A DNA stretch of 64,000 nt, from NCBI GenBank assembly GCA_025757845.1, contig CP107211.1, positions 2,046,001-2,110,000 of the forward strand, read 5' to 3'. Source of the stretch: Oscillospiraceae bacterium (lineage in GTDB: Bacteria > Bacillota > Clostridia > Oscillospirales > Ruminococcaceae). Under the pieces are notes generated by a model. That model made no database searches and had not been told where the DNA came from. It saw only the letters and a program-made list of their open reading frames with translations. Below are positions 53,738 through 60,905 of this stretch, piece by piece. Position 1 is the stretch's first letter. Each line of letters begins with the position of its first letter. Made by a program: the position numbers and the translations under genes.

Positions 53738-53760
53738 AGCTGTACCTCCTGAAACAAAAA

Positions 53761-53821
53761 TGCTCTAAGTGATTGCTTCACTAACCATGACAAAATCATG
53801 ATTAAGAAGTCACTTAGAGCA
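53761..53821 (-). terminator. Perfect inverted repeat between attachment site and recombinase gene
   Basis: TGCTCTAAGTGA (53761-53772) and TCACTTAGAGCA (53810-53821) pair over 12 bases; an inner CATGA/TCATG adds a second stem. On the minus strand it is followed by TTTTTG. It would stop transcription that enters from virD4, or act as a recombinase-binding site. Confidence 0.65.
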
Positions 53822-53828
53822 TATATCA

Positions 53829-54895
53829 CCGGCAGCCAGCTTGTATTTCTTATACTGCCGGACTGCAAAGTGCTCCGGTTTCTTCTGTTCCAGTTCCTCA
53901 AAAAGCTCATCCACAGGATTCTTAAACTCTTCGTCATCCTCGCGGGCTTCGCTTGCGTTGATGAACTCCAACAGCGTGGAGAAGTTCTCCTCCTCCTCCG
54001 GGGCTTCATACCAGATGTAGCCAATCAATGCACAGTAGAGCAGGCGTTCGGCCTTGACCCAGAAATCCTCGCCGGACTTCTCGCCATCGCCCTTTGTGTT
54101 GGCGATAATTGTATTGACCAGTTTCAGAATATCCTTTTCGCTGCGGATGTAATGGAACGGATTGTATCGCATGGATTTTTTAAAGTTGATGGTGTTCAGG
54201 ACTTTGATTTTATACCCGGCATCCGAGAGCATCTTTCCGCACTCGATAATGATCGTACCCTTGGGGTCCGTCACGACATAGCTGACCTTTGGGGGCATCT
54301 GCATCAAGTTGGGCTTGACGTAAAATCGGGTCTTACCGCTGCCGCTGCCGCCGATCACAATGACGTTTTTGTTCCGAGCATACTTCGGATGCTTTGGTCT
54401 ACCACTCATCATCAGCCGTTCGGTCTGTGTGAGGATGACGTTGTTCTCGAATACCGGGTCAATAAAAGGTTGGATGTCCTTCTGGTTGCCCCACCGGGCA
54501 GAGCCATATTCCTCGCCTTGCCGATACTTCTTCGCGTTCTTTCCTTTGAAGTAGATTACTGCTTTCAGTGCCGCTGCGCCGGCCAGACCCACCATCAAAT
54601 CAAACGGATGAAAACTGGGCAAGACACTTTTGTAGGCCAGGCCAAAGTTCATAAAAAGAACCATCAGCCTGTCCACCACGAAATCACCATTGCAATGACG
54701 GTAGAGCCATGCAGCTTTCTCCACCATGTAAAAAGCGATGATGTAGGGAAAATTCAGCAGGATCAGCTTTTTCATATCCGCTGACTGCACCATCCTGCTG
54801 AACTCTGCAGCCAGTTTTTTGCCCCATGCCGTGCCGCCCGTCTGGTTGGACGGTGCTTTGCGCGGCAGGCGGGCAGGTTTTTTCGGATTTTTCAT
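53829..54895 (-). pseudogene. virD4: VirD4 coupling protein, 5' part (interrupted by IME-2)
   Basis: The N-terminal 355 residues of VirD4/TraG: two membrane helices (FPYIIAFYMVEKAAWLY and a second near residue 75), then Walker A IGGSGSGKT near residue 183, VVTDPKGT and a helical part to YKKYKLAAG. After the core the frame reads six foreign codons and stops at 53810. The ATG overlaps the pcfB stop by four bases. Together with 36606-37437 it makes a complete coupling protein. Confidence 0.93.
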
Positions 54896-55389
54896 CGTGT
54901 CGGTTCCTGCTCCCTCTTCTTTTCTTTCTTGAGCTGACGGTGATTAGAAAGTTCCTCTTTCACCTTTTCCAGCTTCTGGCGCACCGATTCACGCTTCTGC
55001 TTTTTCAGCGTTTCGCTGGTGTACTCCTTAAAGGCGGCGGTCATGACATCCACATCCTTGGCCTTGAAAAAGACCAGATACTCCGTCTTGCCCTCCTGTT
55101 CCACCTTTTTCAGACTATAATCAATGCCATATTTCCGGGCTACCCGGTCAAACGACTTGATATTATTGTCCGTGACAACGATGTTCGTGATCTGCGCGCC
55201 GCTCTTTTGCAGGCTCTTAATGCTCTGCCGACCTGTTTTCCTACATTGGCTTTTTTCTCCTTTCCCCCGCTGCTTTTTCTTGTCCATTTCCGCCAGCAAC
55301 TTTATCAGGGCTGCTTTCAAAATCTGTGCCGTGATTTTTCCTCCTTTGATGCACAGTGAGATGGTTTTCTCGTTGACTTCTTCCTGCAT
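54892..55389 (-). CDS. pcfB: PcfB family conjugation protein
   Basis: A 165-residue protein of the PcfB family (DUF3801): EEVNEKTISLCIKGGKITAQ at the start, the central KKVEQEGKTEYLVFFKAKDV and a basic coiled-coil tail. In plasmid pCF10 PcfB helps bring the relaxosome to the coupling protein. GGGAGG lies nine bases before ATG. It is coupled to virD4. Confidence 0.88.
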   Translation of the reverse strand: MQEEVNEKTISLCIKGGKITAQILKAALIKLLAEMDKKKQRGKGEKSQCRKTGRQSIKSLQKSGAQITNIVVTDNNIKSFDRVARKYGIDYSLKKVEQEGKTEYLVFFKAKDVDVMTAAFKEYTSETLKKQKRESVRQKLEKVKEELSNHRQLKKEKKREQEPTR

Positions 55390-55420
55390 GGTTGCTCACC
55401 TCCCATCTATCGCCACTGCA

Positions 55421-55606
55421 TCAGGGGCGGACTGCCCCAGCCGCAGGCGGTGCGGTATCACCCAGCACCGAGCGGAACTTCTTACGGCACTGGTGCAGCA
55501 GATAGCCGCACTCCCATTTGTGGCGGCAATGCTTGCAGGGATGGCCACTGTCCGTCCCCGGACGCTGGCGCATCATGCGTTCAAACGGATTATCGGTAAA
55601 ATTCAT
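55421..55606 (-). CDS. Small Cys/His protein of the ICE
   Basis: A 61-residue protein: MNFTDNPFERMMRQRPG, then a zinc-binding-like CKHCRHKWECGYLLHQC and a proline/alanine-rich end. Similar small proteins occur before pcfB in related ICEs. Function unknown. The ribosome-binding site is GGAGG-like near 55614. Confidence 0.55.
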   Translation of the reverse strand: MNFTDNPFERMMRQRPGTDSGHPCKHCRHKWECGYLLHQCRKKFRSVLGDTAPPAAGAVRP

Positions 55607-55610
55607 AGGC

Positions 55611-56273
55611 TTAACCTCCCTGTTCAGCCAGCGGCAGCACCCCGCGCCGCTTCAACGTATGATAAAGGAACTTCCGGCCTTTCTGCATCCATGCCGTGTG
55701 CAACTTTTCCACCTCGGAACCATCGCTGCGCTGGAGCCGGAACGTCAGGCTGGACGTATAGCCCTTGCCGTGGTGTTCCGAATACAGTACCCACTGGCCG
55801 TTGGCCAGGTACTGGATGCCGTGCAAGTACAACAGTCGATTGAACACCTTGGCTCCGCAGCCGTATTCCTTGGCGATCTGCGTAGTCGTAACCAGCGAAT
55901 CGGAATCGCTCAGCTGCGCTTCGTAACTGCTTCGACGCGGCGGCTTCTTATGCAACAGGCCAAGCAGCACATCCCAATCAAACGGCTGCGGACGATACGC
56001 CGCGCCGACTGCCGTATGGTGCAGTTTGCAGAGCTTCTTTGCCATGTCCTGCGTGATGCGGTAGTCTTTTACATACCTCTGGACCGTGCGCCCGCCCTCA
56101 TCCTGCAGCCGGACACGGGGCATATACTCGTAGTCGCGGCCCTCGATGAAACCATACTGACACATACGCGGGAACCACTTGCGGAAATCGCTGCGAATGT
56201 GCATCTGGTCATACAGATCCCGCGCCCACAGCGTAGAGGGCAGCGTGTCCATACTCATGAATACGATGTTCAT
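55611..56273 (-). CDS. Antirepressor-like protein (AntA-type N-terminus, KilAC-type C-terminus)
   Basis: A 220-residue protein. The first 60 residues (LYDQMHIRSDFRKWFPRMCQ, YGFIEGRDYE) are an AntA/AntB domain; ITQDMAKKLCKL follows; the last 80 (TTTQIAKEYGCGAKVFNRLL, SEHHGKGYT) are KilAC. In phages these proteins counter repressors or bind DNA. Here it is probably a regulator or replication partner of the ICE. GGAGG lies eight bases before ATG. It is between repA and pcfB in one operon. Confidence 0.78.
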   Translation of the reverse strand: MNIVFMSMDTLPSTLWARDLYDQMHIRSDFRKWFPRMCQYGFIEGRDYEYMPRVRLQDEGGRTVQRYVKDYRITQDMAKKLCKLHHTAVGAAYRPQPFDWDVLLGLLHKKPPRRSSYEAQLSDSDSLVTTTQIAKEYGCGAKVFNRLLYLHGIQYLANGQWVLYSEHHGKGYTSSLTFRLQRSDGSEVEKLHTAWMQKGRKFLYHTLKRRGVLPLAEQGG

Positions 56274-56285
56274 GGGGTTGTCCTC

Positions 56286-57167
56286 CTAGTTCTTATCTAC
56301 TCTGCCGCTCCACCCAAATTCATGCCGAACCTGTGAGGAATAATAGCTATCCACGGTCACGGGAGCATTGTAAAGTGTTGCCAGCAGGTATTGCTTGATG
56401 TTCCGAATCGGAGTGCTGTTTTCTTTTAAGCACTCCAATATGTACTGGATATGCGAGGAATCCAGCTTCATCAGGCGGCTTTTCACCACCTCTTTCGGCT
56501 TTTCCTCGCCACAGATGCGCAGGAACTTCTTTCTGCTGGTGACGGTTTCCACCAGCAGTTCCAGAATCTCATACAGGACCGCTTTATCTGCCGGATAGCC
56601 CTGTTCCAGAATTTCCAGTTCCAGAGCATCCTTGAAATAGCGGCGGTACTGTTCTTCTTCCTGCAATTCAGCCGGATAGATAAGATCAGTTTCACTATTA
56701 TCTGTCTTATTTATCTTCTCAGTATTACTTCCGTTTGATTTTAGAACTCCCGGAAGTTCGTTTTTCAAACTGCCGGAAGTATGATTTTCATACTTCCAGT
56801 AGTTCGATTGCGAAAGCCCCGCATAAAGGTCTTTCACATACAGCAGATTGGGTTTGCCAAGTCCCTGTCTGCGCCGCTCGATAAGCTGAAACTCCTGTTC
56901 CAGTTCATCCAGCAGCTTGACCGCCTTTTGTCTGGCACAATGAATGGAGTCCATGACTTCCTCTATCGTGCAGATAATATAGGCGTTGCCGTGCTTGTCC
57001 TGCCAGCCGTTCTTAATGGAAAGGCTCATACGATCCAGCAGCACAGCATACAGCAGCTTGGCGTCCCCGGACATCTTCTGGAACAGATCAGCCTTGACCA
57101 GTGCTTTCGGCACACGGTAAAAGCTGTATCGGTCTGCTTCCAGACCTTTGAAATACGGGTACTCCAT
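56286..57167 (-). CDS. repA: Replication initiator RepA (RepA_N plus DUF6017)
   Basis: A 293-residue protein. The first 85 residues (YSFYRVPKALVKADLFQKMS, DAKLLYAVLLDRMSLS) are the RepA_N winged-helix domain of Firmicute plasmids and ICEs. A low-complexity linker rich in Asn and Ser follows, and the C-terminal 140 residues (VTSRKKFLRICGEEKPKEVV) match DUF6017. It should start replication of the excised ICE. It heads the transfer operon; its upstream region holds a promoter-like motif shared with the sigma gene. Confidence 0.85.
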   Translation of the reverse strand: MEYPYFKGLEADRYSFYRVPKALVKADLFQKMSGDAKLLYAVLLDRMSLSIKNGWQDKHGNAYIICTIEEVMDSIHCARQKAVKLLDELEQEFQLIERRRQGLGKPNLLYVKDLYAGLSQSNYWKYENHTSGSLKNELPGVLKSNGSNTEKINKTDNSETDLIYPAELQEEEQYRRYFKDALELEILEQGYPADKAVLYEILELLVETVTSRKKFLRICGEEKPKEVVKSRLMKLDSSHIQYILECLKENSTPIRNIKQYLLATLYNAPVTVDSYYSSQVRHEFGWSGRVDKN

Positions 57168-57429
57168 GTAAATTCATCACCCCCTGTCGGATTGGATTTG
57201 CACTATTGGAAATAACAGTACATTCCTACGGTGGAACACGTTTCCTTGCTCCACCGCAGTGTATCTGCTGTTATTTGAGCTTTGCCATTCTGCCCCAGCC
57301 CGTTCCTGCCCCATATTTCAGCAGCGTTTTCTCTGGTAAGACGCGCAGGATGCACATTCAGTGCCAGAAGTATCTCTCTGGGATGGCTTATTCAGTTTTC
57401 AAGGAGCTTCGTAAGGTTCTCTTCTCTAA

Positions 57430-57472
57430 CCCTTACACTAATATGAATTTGAAGGGTCCTTGGGGTATACAG
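57430..57472 (-). promoter_or_regulatory. Promoter-like motif upstream of repA (copy 1)
   Basis: On the minus strand CTGTATACCCC is followed some 17 bases later by CATATTAGTGTAAGGG. The same two blocks occur at 58502-58543 before the sigma gene. It lies about 260 bases before the repA start. The remaining 57168-57429 holds no gene I can support. Confidence 0.55.
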
Positions 57473-57539
57473 TTCCTAAAGATTTTTTGAATTTTTTTAT
57501 CATGCATTCATTTTTAACGGATTATCGAAGCATTCATTC

Positions 57540-57695
57540 TTATTCAATTTGATATTTTTCATTGAGATAAGCTGCAATGCAGCTTTCCAACGAACTACTG
57601 CCTGCAAATTCGGCCTCGATGGTATATTCACCGCACCTATTGATATAAGGAGAACCGCTTGCCACGTTCTCTGGCTGCCGAGTATTCTTGCTCAT
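57540..57695 (-). CDS. 51-residue protein downstream of the sigma-like gene
   Basis: Too short for usual gene calls. It starts MSKNTRQPENVASGSPYINR, continues CGEYTIEAEFAG and ends CIAAYLNEKYQIE. GAGGG lies about nine bases before ATG 57695, inside the tail of the sigma gene. It stands 14 bases after the sigma stop, so it is probably co-transcribed. It resembles the short acidic orphan proteins that follow sigma or Xis-region genes in Tn916-like elements. Confidence 0.5.
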   Translation of the reverse strand: MSKNTRQPENVASGSPYINRCGEYTIEAEFAGSSSLESCIAAYLNEKYQIE

Positions 57696-57709
57696 CTGCT
57701 GTTTCCCTC

Positions 57710-58372
57710 TCATGTAAAATCTCCCACTGCCAATTCATAGTGTGCTTCAAAATCAAATTTACGACGAATCCGTTCAAGTGCCTGATTGACGGACCTTGTA
57801 ACCGACCCGCGTGCAATTCCCATACCATCTGCAATTTCCTGATGGGTCTTGTCAAGAACATAATTCTGGTAGATCAGGTTACGCTGCTTTTCCGTTAGAA
57901 CCGTCATCATTGCATGAAGTGCTTCCTTCTCAATATATTTATCCAGAACATTGATTTCAGAATCTGCCATCTCGCCCCAATCTTCCGCTACGGCATGATA
58001 CGAAACACACACCTTGGTTTGACCCACGCCCTCGCACTTCAGCTGTGATTCCTCCACTCTCTGTTCGCCCTCAAACAGTGCGCGAATATGCCACTCGCAG
58101 TTTTCAAAGTATTCTTCCTTGATCACTTCGCCCTTTCCCTTTGATGCACCGTAGGCATAGTCTCCACAGCAGTCATGGATATGGAACACGGTGTTTCGCT
58201 TTCCTGTAGAAAACCAAACATAGCCGCTGTGATAAAGCGTCAGGTGACTGTCGTGCTCAAATTCTTTACGCAGAAGAATCCGCCCATCTTCCAAAAGCAC
58301 CTTTGGAGAGGGTACGCGCTTGGTATGTACAGGTGCTTTTACCATTTCCTTGACCTTTTTCAATGTAAGCAT
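57710..58372 (-). CDS. ICE sigma-70-like transcription factor
   Basis: A 220-residue protein. The C-terminal 60 residues are sigma region 4: LTEKQRNLIYQNYVLDKTHQ, EIADGMGIARGSVTRSVNQA, ERIRRKF. The N-terminal 130 residues have no clear region 2; they contain HLTLYHSGYVWFSTGKRNTV and a cysteine pair HDCCGDY. It probably controls ICE genes. AGGTGG lies five bases before ATG 58372. The same promoter-like motif lies before this gene and before repA. Confidence 0.72.
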   Translation of the reverse strand: MLTLKKVKEMVKAPVHTKRVPSPKVLLEDGRILLRKEFEHDSHLTLYHSGYVWFSTGKRNTVFHIHDCCGDYAYGASKGKGEVIKEEYFENCEWHIRALFEGEQRVEESQLKCEGVGQTKVCVSYHAVAEDWGEMADSEINVLDKYIEKEALHAMMTVLTEKQRNLIYQNYVLDKTHQEIADGMGIARGSVTRSVNQALERIRRKFDFEAHYELAVGDFT

Positions 58373-58433
58373 TTTGTCCACCTTTCTGCCTTTCGGCTTC
58401 GGGTGAACTGAAAAAAGCAGCAAAAATCGTCTC

Positions 58434-58464
58434 AGATTCACCCGTTTTTTTTGAACGGGAATCT
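58434..58464. terminator. Stem-loop upstream of the sigma-like gene
   Basis: AGATTCACCCGTT pairs with AACGGGAATCT (one bulge) around a T-rich loop. It lies between the promoter-like motif (58502-58543) and the gene start, so it could be an attenuator. Confidence 0.5.
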
Positions 58465-58501
58465 AAGATTCCTCTTGCTGCTTTCTATTATTTTTTTAAG
58501 T

Positions 58502-58543
58502 CCCTATACTAACATGAATCCGTAGAGCCACCTGGGAATACAG
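58502..58543 (-). promoter_or_regulatory. Promoter-like motif upstream of the sigma-like gene (copy 2)
   Basis: On the minus strand CTGTATTCCC is followed by CATGTTAGTATAGGG; about two thirds of the 42 bases match copy 1 at 57430-57472. It lies about 130 bases before the sigma start. Confidence 0.55.
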
Positions 58544-58562
58544 ATTTTCAAGAAAATTAAAA

Positions 58563-58634
58563 AAGAAAAAGCCGGAACAGGATGAACTACTTACAGGCGC
58601 ACTACTGCGCTGTATTCGCTCATTCTGTCCCGGC
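58563..58634 (-). terminator. Terminator of the 68-residue gene
   Basis: GCCGGGACAG pairs with CTGTTCCGGC (complements at 58625-58634 and 58571-58580, one mismatch), followed on the minus strand by TTTTTCTTTT. The loop is about 44 bases. The remaining 58635-58781 holds nothing I can name. Confidence 0.7.
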
Positions 58635-58781
58635 CTATATCACATATTGCTACGGTATCGCTCTAAACAAACAGATATTATATTGTAGACCCAAAAGGAC
58701 GTCTGGTGGAGCTGGTCGGCTAACCAGGTGCCGCCTAAGATTCCACCTCTGCGCTTTCAGTGTCCGATGATGCTCTCTGCT

Positions 58782-58988
58782 TCAGGCTTCTTTCCGATGA
58801 CTCTCTGCTGTGAAAAATTCGATACTCTTCACAGGAAGGCCGTGAATGCACTCCACCAGAGATTCAGCAGAAATATAATCTTCACAGCCACCACGCTTGA
58901 TCTGAAGCATATTCTTTCCATCAACGACACTGCGATTCCCGATCCGCAGCCCCTTTGGGGTGCGGATTTCATGTTCTCCGTTGCTCAT
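58782..58988 (-). CDS. Small hypothetical protein divergent from the XRE regulator
   Basis: A 68-residue protein: MSNGEHEIRTPKGLRIGNRS, then ISAESLVECIHGLPVKSIEF. GGAGG lies ten bases before ATG. It has its own terminator and shares a control region with the XRE/ImmA pair. Not recognised; a small ICE regulator or Xis-like role is possible by position only. Confidence 0.5.
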   Translation of the reverse strand: MSNGEHEIRTPKGLRIGNRSVVDGKNMLQIKRGGCEDYISAESLVECIHGLPVKSIEFFTAESHRKEA

Positions 58989-59081
58989 CTTCTCACGGCC
59001 TCCTTTGTGTTGGTTTAAGTTTCTTCTTTTCTTCTATTCAATTTCACCTTTTGAACTTCCGCTCTTTTTTCACCTTTTTCG

Positions 59082-59112
59082 GCTTGCATATTCACAATTT
59101 TTACGGTATAAT
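59082..59112 (+). promoter_or_regulatory. Sigma-A-type promoter and operator repeat before the XRE gene
   Basis: TTGCAT (59084-59089), a 17-base spacer and TATAAT (59107-59112). The overlapping GCTTGCATATTCACAATT (59082-59099) recurs as GCTTGAATATTTACAAAT at 59203-59220 (15 of 18 bases), as expected of an autoregulated repressor. Confidence 0.65.
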
Positions 59113-59271
59113 AATCCAAAAGATGATAGAATATAGCATATATTATAAGCAAGTCATGTCGCCGTGTCAAGAGTAAAATGTGAAAATTCGTTGCATCTTT
59201 CAGCTTGAATATTTACAAATTCCTTGCACATTGTTACCGCACGATAACTACTCCATAGAAAGGTTGCAAAC

Positions 59272-59673
59272 ATGAAATTTGGAGAGAAAGTTCGCGATCT
59301 ACGAAAGAAACATTCTTTAACACAGGACGAATTGGCACAATGTCTGGGTATCAACAAAAGAACGATCATCGGATGGGAACGTGATGGCCGCTATCCTCGC
59401 AGTATTGAAATGCTTGAAAAGATGGCCGATATATTCCATGTACCTCTGACCTATTTACAGCCGGATCAGTCTTTATTTATCGAACGTGCCGCCGAAGCCT
59501 ACGGAAAAAAGGGTAAAATAGAAGCCCAGCATCTCGCATTTGAGCTTACTGAGCTATTTGCTAGCGGAGAGTTGACCCCGCAGGATATGGACGGCATTAT
59601 GTATGAAATGCACAAAGCCTATTTTAAGTATCGAGAACAAAAACGAGAAAAGGAACGAATAATGAACCTGTAA
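59272..59673 (+). CDS. XRE-family repressor of the ICE
   Basis: A 133-residue protein with an N-terminal XRE domain (KFGEKVRDLRKKHSLTQDEL, LGINKRTIIGWERDGRYP) and a helical C-terminus. With the ImmA-like gene behind it, it forms the type of pair that keeps ICEBs1-like elements silent: ImmA cleaves the repressor on a signal. AGAAAGG lies seven bases before ATG. Confidence 0.85.
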   Translation: MKFGEKVRDLRKKHSLTQDELAQCLGINKRTIIGWERDGRYPRSIEMLEKMADIFHVPLTYLQPDQSLFIERAAEAYGKKGKIEAQHLAFELTELFASGELTPQDMDGIMYEMHKAYFKYREQKREKERIMNL

Positions 59674-59718
59674 ATCACTGTTCTATTCACTATGCCATCC
59701 CCGAAAGGAGATCACATT

Positions 59719-60273
59719 ATGGATTCTGCGTTTATTCACCAAGCTGCCGACGAGCTTGTCCAAACTGCCGGAACTCGCAACATTAAACAGATCGCGCGCA
59801 GTTGTAGTCTGGACATCAGTGAAACATCTCGCATTAAAGATATGTTGGGTTTACTTTCACTCTATTTTGATAAGCCACTGATCCTTATCAATCGTCAGCT
59901 TGACAAACAGACAAAGCAGATGGTGTGCGGCTACGCACTCGGACATTATCTGGAGCATCAGCTGCTTATGGACCTGCATACCATGAACAAGTTTCTGACC
60001 ATTAAGGATAAGCACATCCGTCTTTACGAGCATAACGCTTTCACATCCCACCTGATGCTGGACAGTGATGAAGTCTATCAAATGACGAAGCGCGGGCTGG
60101 ATGCTGCTCAGATTGCCGCTGCTAAGGGAATCCACCTGAACCTGGTGCTGGTGAAGCTGCTTGAACTGCATCATCTGGGGTACGATCTGCGTCACTACCA
60201 CGCCCAGCACCATGCGTTTATCAAACAGTTCAACCTTCCGGCACATTTTCAATTTGATGTTACCGCCGGATGA
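59719..60273 (+). CDS. ImmA/IrrE-like protein with degenerate active site
   Basis: A 184-residue protein paired with the XRE gene. The middle matches the ImmA/IrrE fold: PLILINRQLDKQTKQMVCGY, then ALGHYLEHQLL where the family has HE.GH..LH. The first histidine and the glutamate are replaced (CGYALGH). The C-terminal half is helical (ALGHYLEHQLL and VYQMTKRGLDAAQIAAAKG). Loss of HE should abolish zinc hydrolysis. It may act by binding alone. AAAGGAG lies eight bases before ATG 59719. Confidence 0.65.
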   Translation: MDSAFIHQAADELVQTAGTRNIKQIARSCSLDISETSRIKDMLGLLSLYFDKPLILINRQLDKQTKQMVCGYALGHYLEHQLLMDLHTMNKFLTIKDKHIRLYEHNAFTSHLMLDSDEVYQMTKRGLDAAQIAAAKGIHLNLVLVKLLELHHLGYDLRHYHAQHHAFIKQFNLPAHFQFDVTAG

Positions 60274-60294
60274 ACTTATGTTCTTATAACCCTA

Positions 60295-60340
60295 AAACCC
60301 GTAATGAACGGCGCGTTACGCCTGTCCATCACGGGTTTTT
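60295..60340. terminator. Terminator between the ImmA-like and coiled-coil genes
   Basis: AACCCGT (60296-60302) pairs with ACGGGTT (60331-60337), followed by TTT, with an inner GGCG/CGCC. It serves the plus strand; convergent genes meet here. Confidence 0.7.
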
Positions 60341-60344
60341 CGTG

Positions 60345-60674
60345 TTATTTCAGTTTTTCGAGGATTTCATCAGCACTCATGCCTTCAGCAAGCAGCTTTT
60401 TCAGAACAGATTCTGCCTCTGCTTTCTTTGCTTCCTCTGCAGCCTTAGCATCTGCCTTTGCTTTCTTTTCTTCCAGAGTGGCCACTTCTTTTTCGGCCTT
60501 CCTCAAAGCAGCCTTTTTTGCTTTCAAATCAGCCTTCAAAGTGTCAATGTTGGCGGTGATGGATGCAATCTCGGCTGTGAGTGCTTCCTTCGCGGACTGC
60601 TTTTCCGCAATCTGCGTTGCAAAATCAGCAGTCACAGTTTTGGGCTTATTCTTGCTACCTTTGGTTCTGGGCAT
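60345..60674 (-). CDS. Coiled-coil protein with basic N-terminus
   Basis: A 109-residue protein: MPRTKGSKNKPKTVTADF, then one long alanine/lysine/glutamate-rich coiled coil, ending GMSADEILEKLK. The N-terminus MPRxKGSKN resembles small nucleoid-type proteins found at ends of mobile elements. Function unknown. AGAGG lies nine bases before ATG. It is the last gene with an ICE look. Confidence 0.55.
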   Translation of the reverse strand: MPRTKGSKNKPKTVTADFATQIAEKQSAKEALTAEIASITANIDTLKADLKAKKAALRKAEKEVATLEEKKAKADAKAAEEAKKAEAESVLKKLLAEGMSADEILEKLK

Positions 60675-60905
60675 AGGTGATAACCTCTTTCCTGTTATGA
60701 TGGTTTAATTATATCACTGTGGGATAATAAATGAAATATATAATATCGTCCATAATGATAGCACCTATTTGTTTTTCTACATTTATTCGTTATCACATCT
60801 CTGCCGATCACAGATCGTTGCCTGCTGCTCACCACGAAGAGGTGTGTGATTATCCGAGCAGCATCGGGAGCCAACGCTCCCAATATTCCACATAATTCTA
60901 TTCTT

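Larger units (their letters stand above)
37436..53830. mobile_element. IME-2: Tn4451-like mobilizable element in virD4
   Basis: The two virD4 halves flank it. The common GG core (CC on plus) lies at 37436-37437 and 53829-53830. Reading inward from each core, GACTTTTTAATCA (left) and GACTTCTTAATCA (right) both begin at position 18 after the core, on opposite strands, as arms of a serine-recombinase site. Joining the flanks restores LAAGKTAKSIL. Contents: recombinase, tnpV, tnpW, relaxase with oriT, DUF3847 protein, replication genes, a toxin-antitoxin, sigma-like proteins and a two-component/ABC cluster. tnpV and tnpW point to the Tn4451 family. Confidence 0.9.
1..60700. mobile_element. Tn1549-like ICE backbone (left end outside window; right end approximate)
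   Basis: The genes form the conserved conjugation set of Tn1549/CTn-type ICEs: VirD4, PcfB, Maff2, VirB6-like, PrgI, VirB4, CD1108-type NlpC/P60 protein, DUF4315, DUF4366, TopB, a giant SNF2-methylase, an ArdC-like protein and a relaxase. They lie mostly head-to-tail on the minus strand with short overlaps. Two IMEs interrupt the backbone; without them about 33 kb of ICE remains. The right limit is inferred from the switch to surface-polysaccharide-type genes after 60.9 kb. I saw no integrase or attachment repeat for the ICE itself, so the end is uncertain by several hundred bases. Confidence 0.8.

Noticed and set aside
58582..58770. 62-codon plus-strand frame next to the ICE sigma region
   Set aside because: It lies in the terminator of the minus-strand 68-residue gene and has no ribosome-binding site.
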